Assembly: GCA_020053845.1 (NCBI GenBank)
Contig: JAGVMI010000128.1
Coordinates: 1-9,252 of the forward strand
Length of the DNA stretch: 9,252 bases
Source of the DNA: Candidatus Babeliales bacterium
GTDB lineage: Bacteria; Babelota; Babeliae; Babelales; Vermiphilaceae
Direction of reading: 5' to 3'
The position numbers and the translations under genes were made by a program. Below the pieces are notes generated by a model. The model had not been told where the DNA came from. It saw nothing but the letters and a program-made list of their open reading frames with translations, and did not search any database. Below, one piece after another: positions 1 through 6,863 of the stretch; position 1 is the stretch's first letter, and every line of letters begins with the position of its first letter.

Positions 1-909
1 TGGATGAATGATACGCGAAGCCCCAATATAGAATGTATCGATTGCGACGATGCCGTTCACTACTCCTTCATTGTGTCCCCACGAAGATTGGATTTGCACG
101 ACTCCTGGCGTTCCCGCTTGCGCTTCTTGGCTAAAGATTACACCAGATGCAGGAATACTTTTTGTGGCCGCTGTCACGCTGGCCGATTCGCCAATCATTA
201 CTTGCAGCAACACGGGTATGAGTGGTGTGTCAAAAAGACGTGTGTCTTGCGCAATAATGCGTTGCGTGAGTGACCTTTCTCCAAAATAAGAAGCGATGAC
301 TGTAGCTATGGCTTGTGATACAGTTTCGCGCGTGGGGAGCACTGCGGCAACACTTTCATTGCCGCCAGCATTAGCAAGCTCGGTAGAATCTTCTCTGCCG
401 GTACTGCGAATCATAAGCAATAAATTGCGCTTTTGTGCATCCGCAAGGAACGCAAGAAATGATGCATTGCGTGTGGGATTATCTATGCTGAAGGGCGTCG
501 CTTTAAATGCATGCTCTATGTGATCGCGGATACGCGCGAGAATCATTTTGCTTTCAGGTGTCAGAACGTTACTTTCGCGGGGCTGAGCAGCACGGAAAGC
601 AGCCCACTCTTTCTGGACGGCTTCAAGTGTGTTTTCATCTGAGGTACTCTGCGTAGATGCAAGAAAGCGTTCGATTTCTTGGCTGCTTATGGGTAAAAAT
701 GAGGGTACTGCAAATGCATAGCTGCTTTTATCCAATTTTTTGTTCAATGCGCTGGCAATGTGAGAAAGCTCGCGCAGGTGAGCTGCTTTATAGCCATATT
801 GTTGAGCATACTGCTCGAAATCATTTGCTAGCTTTGCATGTAACGCCACAAATATAAGGCTAAAAGCTATTGCAGATGGATAATGCCATTTCACGAGATA
901 CTTCATCAT
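1..909 (-). CDS. Exported PEP synthase/PPDK-type ATP-grasp (PEP/pyruvate-binding) protein, N-terminal part
   Basis: This reading frame is open for 303 codons from ATG at 909 to the left edge, so the C-terminus is missing. AGGAG lies 6 nt before the start. Residues 1-25 look like a signal peptide: Lys3 and Lys7, a hydrophobic stretch at about 13-25, then possible cleavage after Ala25 or Ala28. The rest matches the nucleotide-binding domain of PEP synthase and pyruvate phosphate dikinase in order. GYKAAHLREL (39-48) matches the GGKNASLGE loop with its ATP-binding Lys. FAVPSFLPISSQEIERFL (66-83) matches the VPxGFxxT segment. IRSTGREDST (167-176) matches RSSAxxED. NAGGNES (180-186) matches the AGQxET loop. 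SGVIFSQE (255-262) and SSWGHNEGVVNG (275-286) followed by DTFYI match SGVMFS, WGLGExVVxG and DEFYV. These enzymes pass phosphate from ATP through a histidine to pyruvate; the phospho-His and PEP domains would lie outside the window. Export is unexpected for an ATP user. A dikinase-like enzyme with another acceptor is possible. The domain is confident; the substrate is not. Confidence 0.8.
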   Translation of the reverse strand, partial: MMKYLVKWHYPSAIAFSLIFVALHAKLANDFEQYAQQYGYKAAHLRELSHIASALNKKLDKSSYAFAVPSFLPISSQEIERFLASTQSTSDENTLEAVQKEWAAFRAAQPRESNVLTPESKMILARIRDHIEHAFKATPFSIDNPTRNASFLAFLADAQKRNLLLMIRSTGREDSTELANAGGNESVAAVLPTRETVSQAIATVIASYFGERSLTQRIIAQDTRLFDTPLIPVLLQVMIGESASVTAATKSIPASGVIFSQEAQAGTPGVVQIQSSWGHNEGVVNGIVAIDTFYIGASRIIHP

Positions 910-939
910 ATATCGCTCCTCACATAGTCATTACACCGC

Positions 940-948
940 AGCATAGCA
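940..948 (-). promoter_or_regulatory. Candidate extended -10 promoter for the ATP-grasp gene
   Basis: On the minus strand the bases read TGCTATGCT, an extended -10 (TGn followed by TATGCT), about 30 bp before the ATG at 909. The best upstream match to a -35 box is TTGCGC at 970-965, at a long spacing of 19 nt. A TGTAAT at 935-930 is an alternative -10. The call is weak and rests only on consensus. Confidence 0.25.
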
Positions 949-1007
949 ATCTGGGGGCAGGGGGGCGCAATGATTGCATTTTTTTACGGGGATCCTGGAG
1001 TTTCATT

Positions 1008-1027
1008 TTGCCCTATAAACCGGGCAA
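1008..1027. repeat. Small perfect inverted repeat in the divergent intergenic region
   Basis: TTGCCC (1008-1013) and GGGCAA (1022-1027) are exact reverse complements separated by 8 nt. The repeat ends 6 bp before the candidate typA -35 box. No T-run follows on either strand, so it is not a terminator. It could be an operator or a chance hairpin; 6-bp arms are expected by chance at this scale. Confidence 0.25.
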
Positions 1028-1033
1028 GCGGCC

Positions 1034-1062
1034 TGGACGCATCGCTTATTTTCCTTTAAAAT
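1034..1062 (+). promoter_or_regulatory. Candidate sigma70-type promoter for typA-truA-GNAT
   Basis: TGGACG (1034-1039, four of six matches to TTGACA) and TAAAAT (1057-1062, five of six matches to TATAAT) are spaced by 17 nt. Initiation near 1069 would give a leader of about 42 nt before the typA ATG. A TATAAA at 1014-1019 lacks a suitably spaced -35 box. Confidence 0.4.
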
Positions 1063-1110
1063 GGGGATTATTCAGGAAATTCCCATATCTTCGCTAGTTT
1101 TAGGTATTTA

Positions 1111-2922
1111 ATGAGCACGACACAAGGCGCTGGCCGCCAGAATATCAGAAATATTGCTATTATTGCCCACGTTGACCATGGAAAAACAACGTTGGTAGAT
1201 CAGTTACTCAGGCAGTCAGGCACCTTGTCGGACAATGCCCAAGATCGCGTGATGGATTCCAACGTGCTCGAACGTGAGCGTGGTATTACCATTCTTGCTA
1301 AAAATACCGGTATCACCTACGGTGACTACTCAATTAACATTGTCGACACCCCGGGCCACAGTGACTTTGGCGGTGAAGTAGAACGTACGCTGCAGATGGT
1401 AGAAGGATTCCTTCTACTTGTAGATGCAGCGGAAGGTGTACTTCCAGGGACTCGCTTTGTATTGCGTAAAGCGCTTGAGCTTAAGCTCCGCCCTATCGTG
1501 GTGATTAACAAAATTGATAGAAAAGATGCCGATATCGATAGAACAGAATCTGCAGTGCATGATCTGTTTCTCGATTTGGTAACCGATGAGAGCCAGCTTG
1601 ATTTCCCTGTGCTCTATGGCTCATCACGCATGGGCTTTATGACGCGCGACTACAATAAGCCAACTACCGATATGCAGGAGCTTTTCAAGGCAATCATTGA
1701 TACGATTCCTGCTCCTACAGAAAAAGGTGAAGGCTTGCGCTTGCTTATTACCAGCCTTGACCATTCAGAATATCTGGGCCCAATTGCAGTAGGACGTATT
1801 TTTGCCGGCGAAATTAGTGTAGGCCAGCAAGTTACTGTATGCCGTGATGATCATGTAAGCGCGCCTGTTAAGGTAATCAAATTGTTTACCTTTGAAGGCT
1901 TGAGCAAAAAAGAAACAACAAAAGCTGGATATGGCGATATCGTAGCAGTGGCAGGATTTGATGAGCAGCCGCCTCTTGGCGCCACGGTGTGCGAAGTGGG
2001 CAAACCAAATCCATATCCATACGTGAAAGTGGATGAGCCAACGCTGAGCATGTACTTCTCCGTAAACGATTCTCCGTTTAGCGGTAAAGAAGGTAACCTG
2101 CTTACCTCGCGCCACATCAAAGAACGTCTTGAAAAAGAACTTAAAGTAAACGTTGCGCTTCGCGTAGAGCCTACCCATTCACCTGATGTATTTAAAGTAT
2201 CAGGCCGGGGGCAATTACACTTGGGCGTATTGCTTGAAAATATGCGCCGTGAAGGCTTTGAGCTGCAAGTATCAGCGCCTGAGGTGATCTTTAAAACGAT
2301 CGATGGCGTGAAGCAAGAGCCTATCGAATTTGTAATCATCGATGTGCCAGAAGAGCATCAAGGTCCTGTTATGGAAAACCTTGGCCGTCGCAAAGCAATC
2401 ATGAAAAACATGGAAATGCTTGAAAGCGGACGTGTGCGCCTTGAGTATGAAGTGCCATCACGTACCTTACTTGGATTCCGTAGCCAGTTTTTAACTGATA
2501 CACGCGGTACCGGTATTGTGAACTTCAGCTTCTTGGGCTATCAGCCATATAAGGGCGATGTGCCTGCGCGTACTAAGGGCTCACTTGTTTCCATGGAAGC
2601 TGGCATGGTAACTGCATATGCACTCGATAACTTGCAAGAGCGCGGCATTCTCTTTGTAGAGCCAACCGATCAAGTGTACGAAGGCATGATCATTGGCGAA
2701 CACAGCAGAGATAACGATCTCGATGTAAACCCATGCAAAGCGAAAAAGCTTACCAACATGCGTGCATCAGGTACGGATGATGCGGTACGCTTGGCTCCTG
2801 CTAAAAAGATGGAACTTGAGCAGTGCATGGAGTGGATCAGACCAGATGAGTTGATTGAAATTACGCCAAAGAGCATTCGCTTGCGCAAAAAAGTATTGCG
2901 CGCTCCAATGCGTAACAAGTAA
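1111..2922 (+). CDS. typA: Ribosome-associated GTPase TypA/BipA
   Basis: TypA is a translational GTPase of the EF-G/LepA group that binds the 70S ribosome and is linked to ribosome assembly and stress growth. All GTPase motifs are present: G1 AHVDHGKT (19-26), the switch I RGIT (57-60), G3 DTPGH (79-83), G4 NKID (133-136) and a G5-like GSS (170-172), where many homologues have SA. A beta-barrel domain II follows IPAP at about 200. The BipA-specific C-terminal domain is intact, with VYEGMIIGEHSRDNDLDVN, KKLTNMRASG and TPKSIRLRKKVL near the end. At 603 residues it matches the usual length of about 605-610. AGGT at 1102-1105 lies 5 nt before the ATG, a modest ribosome binding site. It is first in a probable operon: truA starts 30 bp downstream on the same strand. 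There is no sign of damage. Confidence 0.97.
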   Translation: MSTTQGAGRQNIRNIAIIAHVDHGKTTLVDQLLRQSGTLSDNAQDRVMDSNVLERERGITILAKNTGITYGDYSINIVDTPGHSDFGGEVERTLQMVEGFLLLVDAAEGVLPGTRFVLRKALELKLRPIVVINKIDRKDADIDRTESAVHDLFLDLVTDESQLDFPVLYGSSRMGFMTRDYNKPTTDMQELFKAIIDTIPAPTEKGEGLRLLITSLDHSEYLGPIAVGRIFAGEISVGQQVTVCRDDHVSAPVKVIKLFTFEGLSKKETTKAGYGDIVAVAGFDEQPPLGATVCEVGKPNPYPYVKVDEPTLSMYFSVNDSPFSGKEGNLLTSRHIKERLEKELKVNVALRVEPTHSPDVFKVSGRGQLHLGVLLENMRREGFELQVSAPEVIFKTIDGVKQEPIEFVIIDVPEEHQGPVMENLGRRKAIMKNMEMLESGRVRLEYEVPSRTLLGFRSQFLTDTRGTGIVNFSFLGYQPYKGDVPARTKGSLVSMEAGMVTAYALDNLQERGILFVEPTDQVYEGMIIGEHSRDNDLDVNPCKAKKLTNMRASGTDDAVRLAPAKKMELEQCMEWIRPDELIEITPKSIRLRKKVLRAPMRNK

Positions 2923-2952
2923 ATCGCACCTGAAATCTGTAAATGAGCAGCG

Positions 2953-3765
2953 ATGGTAGATCAAAAGCGGTTTAAGCTTGTTGTAGCATACGATGGCACG
3001 AGCTATTTCGGATGGCAAATGCAAGCAAATCGCCGATCAGTAGAACAAGCGCTGCGCGATGCGATTGAGAAAGTATTTGGTTGCAAGCCCCGCATGGTCG
3101 GGGCTTCGCGCACTGATGCAGGAGTGCATGCACTTGGTCAAGTAGTGCTTTGTACATTACCCTTTGAGCTCTCGGTTTCAAAATTTAAATTTGCGGTGAG
3201 CAATGCGCTGCCGCGAGACATTATCCTCAGGCGCGTAGAGCATATCGATGCTTCATTTCATCCCCATCATAATGTGGCGCGCAAAATCTATTACTATCAC
3301 TTTTTTAATAAAAGACCGCTTCCTTTTGTTGAGCGTTATGGATGGTTTTATCGCTATCCATTAGATCTTGAAAAGCTTGTAGCAACGCTGCGGCTTTTTG
3401 AAGGTACGCACGACTTTAGATCGTTTTGCACAGGCAATGATCACACTGATGGAACGGTGCGCACTATTGAGCATATCTCGTTTGAATACATCAAGCGTTT
3501 TGGTGTGTATCGCATAGGATTTACTGCACCGCGTTTTATGCGCTACATGATTCGTAGGCTTGTGGGCGCAGCAATTGCAGCTGCTGGCAGCAAAAAATAT
3601 TCGCCTGAGCATGTACAATCGCTATTGACGGCATGCAATCCGCATCATACGCTACCCACAGCACCAGCGCAGGGGCTTATGCTCTATAAAATAGTGTATA
3701 ATACGCCTGCAGCTCATGTACCTGTACCAGAGATTGATCAAATTCTCCCCGAGGATGATGAATGA
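2953..3765 (+). CDS. truA: tRNA pseudouridine(38-40) synthase TruA
   Basis: TruA converts uridines 38-40 in the anticodon arm of many tRNAs to pseudouridine in the cytoplasm. The N-terminus has the family pattern VAYDGTSYFGWQ (11-22), followed by SVEQAL. The catalytic Asp is Asp55 in SRTDAGVHALGQV (52-64). Further family landmarks are KIYYYHF, the FMRYMIRRLVGAAI helix (canonical FLRxMVRxIVG) and PTAPAQGLMLYKI near the C-terminus. The 270-residue length is normal. The ATG at 2953 has only a poor Shine-Dalgarno (GAGC), which would suit reinitiation after typA 30 bp upstream. Its stop overlaps the next gene's start as ATGA (3762-3765), so the downstream GNAT gene is probably translationally coupled. 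Confidence 0.96.
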   Translation: MVDQKRFKLVVAYDGTSYFGWQMQANRRSVEQALRDAIEKVFGCKPRMVGASRTDAGVHALGQVVLCTLPFELSVSKFKFAVSNALPRDIILRRVEHIDASFHPHHNVARKIYYYHFFNKRPLPFVERYGWFYRYPLDLEKLVATLRLFEGTHDFRSFCTGNDHTDGTVRTIEHISFEYIKRFGVYRIGFTAPRFMRYMIRRLVGAAIAAAGSKKYSPEHVQSLLTACNPHHTLPTAPAQGLMLYKIVYNTPAAHVPVPEIDQILPEDDE

Positions 3766-4328
3766 ACATGCATGCAGAACAACGCAGTGGCGTAAAAAAA
3801 TATGTTGTTATGGCGCTCTTGGCAGTGTGTATAGGTGCAGGCTTGTGGTACGTCCAGCGCACTCCGCAAACCATTCTGCCATTTAATAATGCGCGTGATA
3901 CGCGTGATATTATTGAGCTATTTGAGGCGGATCGCTATTGGCTTACCTCTACTCCAGGATATTCCGTAGAGAATATGCTCAAATACAAATCTCCCGATGG
4001 AGATGTGCAAGCAGGAGGTAAGCTGCGTATTAAAGTACTGCGTGAGCATGGTAAGCTCATTGGCTTTACTGCTTACTACATGCTGCGCCTTGGGATTGGC
4101 AAAGTACTTTTTGTCGGCGTCAATAAAGAATATCGCGGTAAGCGCTATGGCGAAAAACTGCTTGCTCATGCAGTCCAGGAGCTACAAAAAATGGGCGCGC
4201 AGGTAGTGCAGCTTACTACGCGTACTGATAACGTCTCGGGGCAAAAACTCTATCGCCGCTTTGGATTTGATGAAACGGGCCGCGATGACACGTATGGGCT
4301 GGTATTTTTTGAATATAGGCCAAGCTAG
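3762..4328 (+). CDS. Membrane-anchored GNAT-family N-acetyltransferase
   Basis: This 188-residue protein has a basic N-terminus (Lys12, Lys13), then one hydrophobic segment at about 14-31 and a GNAT domain from roughly residue 40. The acetyl-CoA loop is RGKRYG (125-130), fitting R/Q-x-x-G-x-G/A, after the beta-4 strand LFVGV (116-120). The C-terminal half has the usual LTTRTDN strand and the LYRRFGF (163-169) signature. GNAT enzymes transfer acetyl groups from acetyl-CoA to amines; the substrate here cannot be read from sequence. The start overlaps the truA stop (ATGA), with GAGG 7 nt before it. The hydrophobic segment has no clear AxA cleavage site, so I favour a signal anchor. By the positive-inside rule Lys12 and Lys13 would stay in the cytoplasm and the catalytic domain would face outward. 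That topology is odd for an acetyl-CoA enzyme. Confidence 0.85.
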   Translation: MNMHAEQRSGVKKYVVMALLAVCIGAGLWYVQRTPQTILPFNNARDTRDIIELFEADRYWLTSTPGYSVENMLKYKSPDGDVQAGGKLRIKVLREHGKLIGFTAYYMLRLGIGKVLFVGVNKEYRGKRYGEKLLAHAVQELQKMGAQVVQLTTRTDNVSGQKLYRRFGFDETGRDDTYGLVFFEYRPS

Positions 4329-4337
4329 GAAAATTGC

Positions 4338-5219
4338 TTATTCCTGTGGTTGTGCAGGCTCTGAAGAATCAGCTTTAGAGCTCGCGTCTTGAAAAAGTAA
4401 TTCAAGGCTTTCAAGATTGAATTCGATTGCCGGTGTGATTTCTAGAAGCTCTCTGATTGTTTTTGTCATTTGACATGCCGCTGGAACTGTTGATCTGCAT
4501 ACGTTCAATGCTTCTTGAGCAATAAGGGTGCGATCGCTATATTCTTCAGGAACCCGTGCTGTCGCTATGAGTTCAAGTACCCGTTCAGAAGGATGGGGGA
4601 TATGTTGGCATATTCTTCGCATGGTACTCAGACTTGTAAAGACTGGGCTAATTCGTAGGCGCCCACTGAGTTCGATCATAATATTAGTGTACTCTTGCAA
4701 ATAGTGAGAAATATAGGAGCCTATCGCTTGTTTAATAATTGAGGGAGTATGTATTTTACTCCTGGTTTGCATGAGCATGGTGCACAGTACAGGCAGTTTA
4801 CCTTGATATGCAAGTTCCTCTAAATCTAATATTGCACATGCAGCAAGAGGAAGCGTTTCATTATGTTGTGCGCCAAAAAGCTCCTTTGCACGCTCATTGA
4901 TGGTCTTCTCTGCTTCTATTGATAGGTAGGTGGATTGCTCTGCATTGCGATGTTGTGTCTTGAGGTTATAGAGCTTTTCAACAAGGCGGGTAAAGTCACA
5001 ATGCTCTTTATTGTTTAAAGCAAACCTTTGCTCGCGGGACAGCGCACAAAATCCCTTTGTTATTTGAAGAGCGGATTGGCTAAAAGCTGATGCTTCCTCA
5101 AGATGCTCCAGCTTTGCCCTAAGAAGGTTAGGATCAACTGCCTCCATTGAATACGCAGATGCGTGTGTCATAAATGTTGCGAATACTACGCATTGAGTAG
5201 CAGTTATTGTCCAATTCAT
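4338..5219 (-). CDS. Exported helical protein of unknown function
   Basis: I do not recognise this 293-residue protein. Residues 1-22 resemble a short signal peptide, with a modest hydrophobic core (about 10-17) and an A-S-A cleavage site at 20-22. The mature part is rich in Leu, Glu, Ala and Gln and looks almost wholly alpha-helical. It contains several cysteines (for example in GFCALS, EHCDFT and RRICQHI), which could form disulfides if exported. The last 15 residues are low-complexity Ser, Glu, Ala, Pro and Gln. No catalytic motif or repeat family is visible. The start is supported by AGAGG ending 5 nt before the ATG. It lies 25 bp downstream of gpmI on the same strand, so the two are probably co-transcribed. 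Its stop is 9 bp from the stop of the converging GNAT gene. Confidence 0.75.
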   Translation of the reverse strand: MNWTITATQCVVFATFMTHASAYSMEAVDPNLLRAKLEHLEEASAFSQSALQITKGFCALSREQRFALNNKEHCDFTRLVEKLYNLKTQHRNAEQSTYLSIEAEKTINERAKELFGAQHNETLPLAACAILDLEELAYQGKLPVLCTMLMQTRSKIHTPSIIKQAIGSYISHYLQEYTNIMIELSGRLRISPVFTSLSTMRRICQHIPHPSERVLELIATARVPEEYSDRTLIAQEALNVCRSTVPAACQMTKTIRELLEITPAIEFNLESLELLFQDASSKADSSEPAQPQE

Positions 5220-5244
5220 TATAACCTCTTTTTATATGCACTCA

Positions 5245-6771
5245 TTAGATCCCACATGCTTTCACTACAAGTGGTGCTATATCGGCAAGCCCCTGCATGG
5301 CGGCAATGCTCTGGGGTGGGATTATGCCACAAGGGTCAACGGCAATGAAAGGGACGGGATTGGTAGTATGTGCAGTGAGCGTATGCTGCGATACTGGATC
5401 GATCATACATTCTGCTTTGCCATGATCGCCGGTAATAAACATAACGGCATGCTTGTGTTTGAAAAGCACTTGCGCAAGTCGCTCGAGTTCATGGTCAAGG
5501 TGAGCGGCAGCTTTTTTGGTGGCTTCTAGATTTCCTGAATGGCCTACCATATCAAGATTTGCGTAGTTAATGAGATAAAAATCAGCAGGCGCATCTTGCA
5601 AACTTGCTATCACATGATCGGTAATAGAAGTTGCCGACATGGCAGGATGTGCACCATAGTCTCTGTGCACCAAGGATGGAATAAGAACGCGCTTTTCATT
5701 TGGGCGCACCTCTTCCCTTCCCCCATTGAAGAAATAAGTCACGTGGGCGTATTTTTCTGTTTCTGCGATGGTGTATATACTCTTGCCTGCGCGAGAGAGT
5801 ATTTCGGTAAGTGTGTTGCGCACGAGTGAGGGAGCAATGAGGATTTCATTGGGCGTATTATGCCAGTAAGCAGTAGGCGTGAGAAAAAAAGTGAGTGAAA
5901 GTGGCTTAATTACAAATGCATCACATGTTTTTTCCACAAAGCATGCGGCCAGTTGGCGAGCGCGATCGGGGCGCGTATTGCAAAAAATAATGCCGTCACC
6001 ATCGGCAATACGCCAGTCGGAAGTTAAACAAGTGGGTGGGATAAATTCATCAGTAATGCCTTTGCTATAGTAATCTTTAAGCATGTCTGGCCAGGAGAGG
6101 TACTTAGATTGCACAGGATTGATAAGCGCATCGTAACTTTTTTGCGTTCTATCCCAATGCTTGTCGCGATCCATGGCATAAAATCTTCCGTGGATAGATC
6201 CTATGTGTGCAACGCCAAGCTCGCTTATTACTCGATCTAGTTCTTCAAGGTACGTATGTGCGCTGCGCGGATCGCTGTCTCTTCCATCAAGAAAGGGATG
6301 TACCACAATACGTGTTGTTCCGTGCTGCGCTGCAATTCTCATGAATGCATAAAGATGCTGTGCATGCGCATGAACTCCTGCATCAGAAAGCAATCCCATA
6401 ATGTGCAGTGTGCCTTGTGATGTACGCAAGCGCGCCAAACATTCAAGCAAAACGGGATGCGTTTCCAGCACATGTTTTTCAAGTAGTTCGTTCATTAATG
6501 TAATCGGTTGCTTGATAATTTTACCCGCACCGATAGTAGTATGGCCTACTTGCGAATTGCCGATGTATCCCGGCGGCAATCCAACTGCTTCTCCTGAAGC
6601 TTGCAGCAGCGTATGGGGATAACGTGCCATCCATGCATCAAGCTGTGGCGTTGCTGCTTGAGCAAGTGCATTGCCGTGAGTTTCAGCTGAGTATCCCCAT
6701 CCATCGAGGATCACGAGTGCTACAGGATGAGCGTGTGAAGAAGGTGTGTATTCCATAGGCATCCTTTTCAT
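5245..6771 (-). CDS. gpmI: 2,3-bisphosphoglycerate-independent phosphoglycerate mutase
   Basis: GpmI interconverts 3- and 2-phosphoglycerate in glycolysis through a Mn-dependent phosphoserine enzyme of the alkaline phosphatase fold. The metal ligands and nucleophile are visible: Asp23 in VILDGWG, Ser73 in GNSQVGH, Asp407 and His411 in NLDMVGH, Asp449 and His450 in TGDHGKAE, and His468 in TAHTTNPVPF. Substrate residues appear in FLDGRD (160-165), GRFYAMDRD and NTRPDRARQ. The 508-residue length is typical. There are minor departures from the common consensus: GNSQVGH for GNSEVGH, IGAGK for IGAGR, and TGDHGKAE for TADHGNAE. The first ATG (6771) has AGGA about 10 nt upstream. An in-frame ATG at 6756 has AAGGA 5 nt upstream and gives a leader closer to the family norm, so it is an equally good start. 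It is first in a two-gene minus-strand unit. Confidence 0.96.
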   Translation of the reverse strand: MKRMPMEYTPSSHAHPVALVILDGWGYSAETHGNALAQAATPQLDAWMARYPHTLLQASGEAVGLPPGYIGNSQVGHTTIGAGKIIKQPITLMNELLEKHVLETHPVLLECLARLRTSQGTLHIMGLLSDAGVHAHAQHLYAFMRIAAQHGTTRIVVHPFLDGRDSDPRSAHTYLEELDRVISELGVAHIGSIHGRFYAMDRDKHWDRTQKSYDALINPVQSKYLSWPDMLKDYYSKGITDEFIPPTCLTSDWRIADGDGIIFCNTRPDRARQLAACFVEKTCDAFVIKPLSLTFFLTPTAYWHNTPNEILIAPSLVRNTLTEILSRAGKSIYTIAETEKYAHVTYFFNGGREEVRPNEKRVLIPSLVHRDYGAHPAMSATSITDHVIASLQDAPADFYLINYANLDMVGHSGNLEATKKAAAHLDHELERLAQVLFKHKHAVMFITGDHGKAECMIDPVSQHTLTAHTTNPVPFIAVDPCGIIPPQSIAAMQGLADIAPLVVKACGI

Positions 6772-6797
6772 AACGCGTATTTCCTGCGCATCGTTAT

Positions 6798-6825
6798 TTG
6801 TTTCAACACGTACACGCGCTATACT
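6798..6825 (+). promoter_or_regulatory. Candidate sigma70-type promoter for the exported protein-rsmE unit
   Basis: TTGTTT (6798-6803) and TATACT (6820-6825) are spaced by 16 nt, ahead of the ATG at 6864. The hexamer TATACT recurs exactly 12 bp downstream (6832-6837), so a second start or a short repeated site is possible. The same 92-bp region must also drive gpmI leftward; I found no convincing promoter in that direction. Confidence 0.4.
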
Positions 6826-6863
6826 AAGCGATATACTTCACTACAGGCTATAAAGGATATTTA

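Noticed and set aside
4..523. Plus-strand open frames at the left edge
   Set aside because: The minus-strand frame is open throughout and carries the ordered ATP-grasp motifs.
954..964. GGGGCAGGGGG shared with 8093-8103 as a regulatory repeat or G-quadruplex
   Set aside because: There are only two G-runs per copy, and 11-bp repeats are expected by chance in a window of this size; at 8093 it is explained as a ribosome binding site.
965..985. GCAATGATTGC palindrome followed by a T-run, resembling a terminator
   Set aside because: The arms leave a 1-nt loop, so the usable stem is only about 3 bp, and no plus-strand gene lies upstream to terminate.
910..1110. Possible tRNA, small RNA or riboswitch in the largest intergenic region
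   Set aside because: I found no cloverleaf, no conserved TTCRA arm and no extended hairpins beyond the small inverted repeat at 1008-1027.
1765..2339. Long minus-strand open frames inside typA
   Set aside because: They are antisense shadows of conserved TypA codons; the plus-strand frame explains the region fully.
2767..3024. Minus-strand open frame across the typA-truA junction
   Set aside because: It lies antisense to two clear housekeeping genes, has no ribosome binding site or family features, and shows shadow-type composition.
5539..5829. Plus-strand open frames inside gpmI
   Set aside because: They are antisense to a complete, motif-verified GpmI and resemble no protein.
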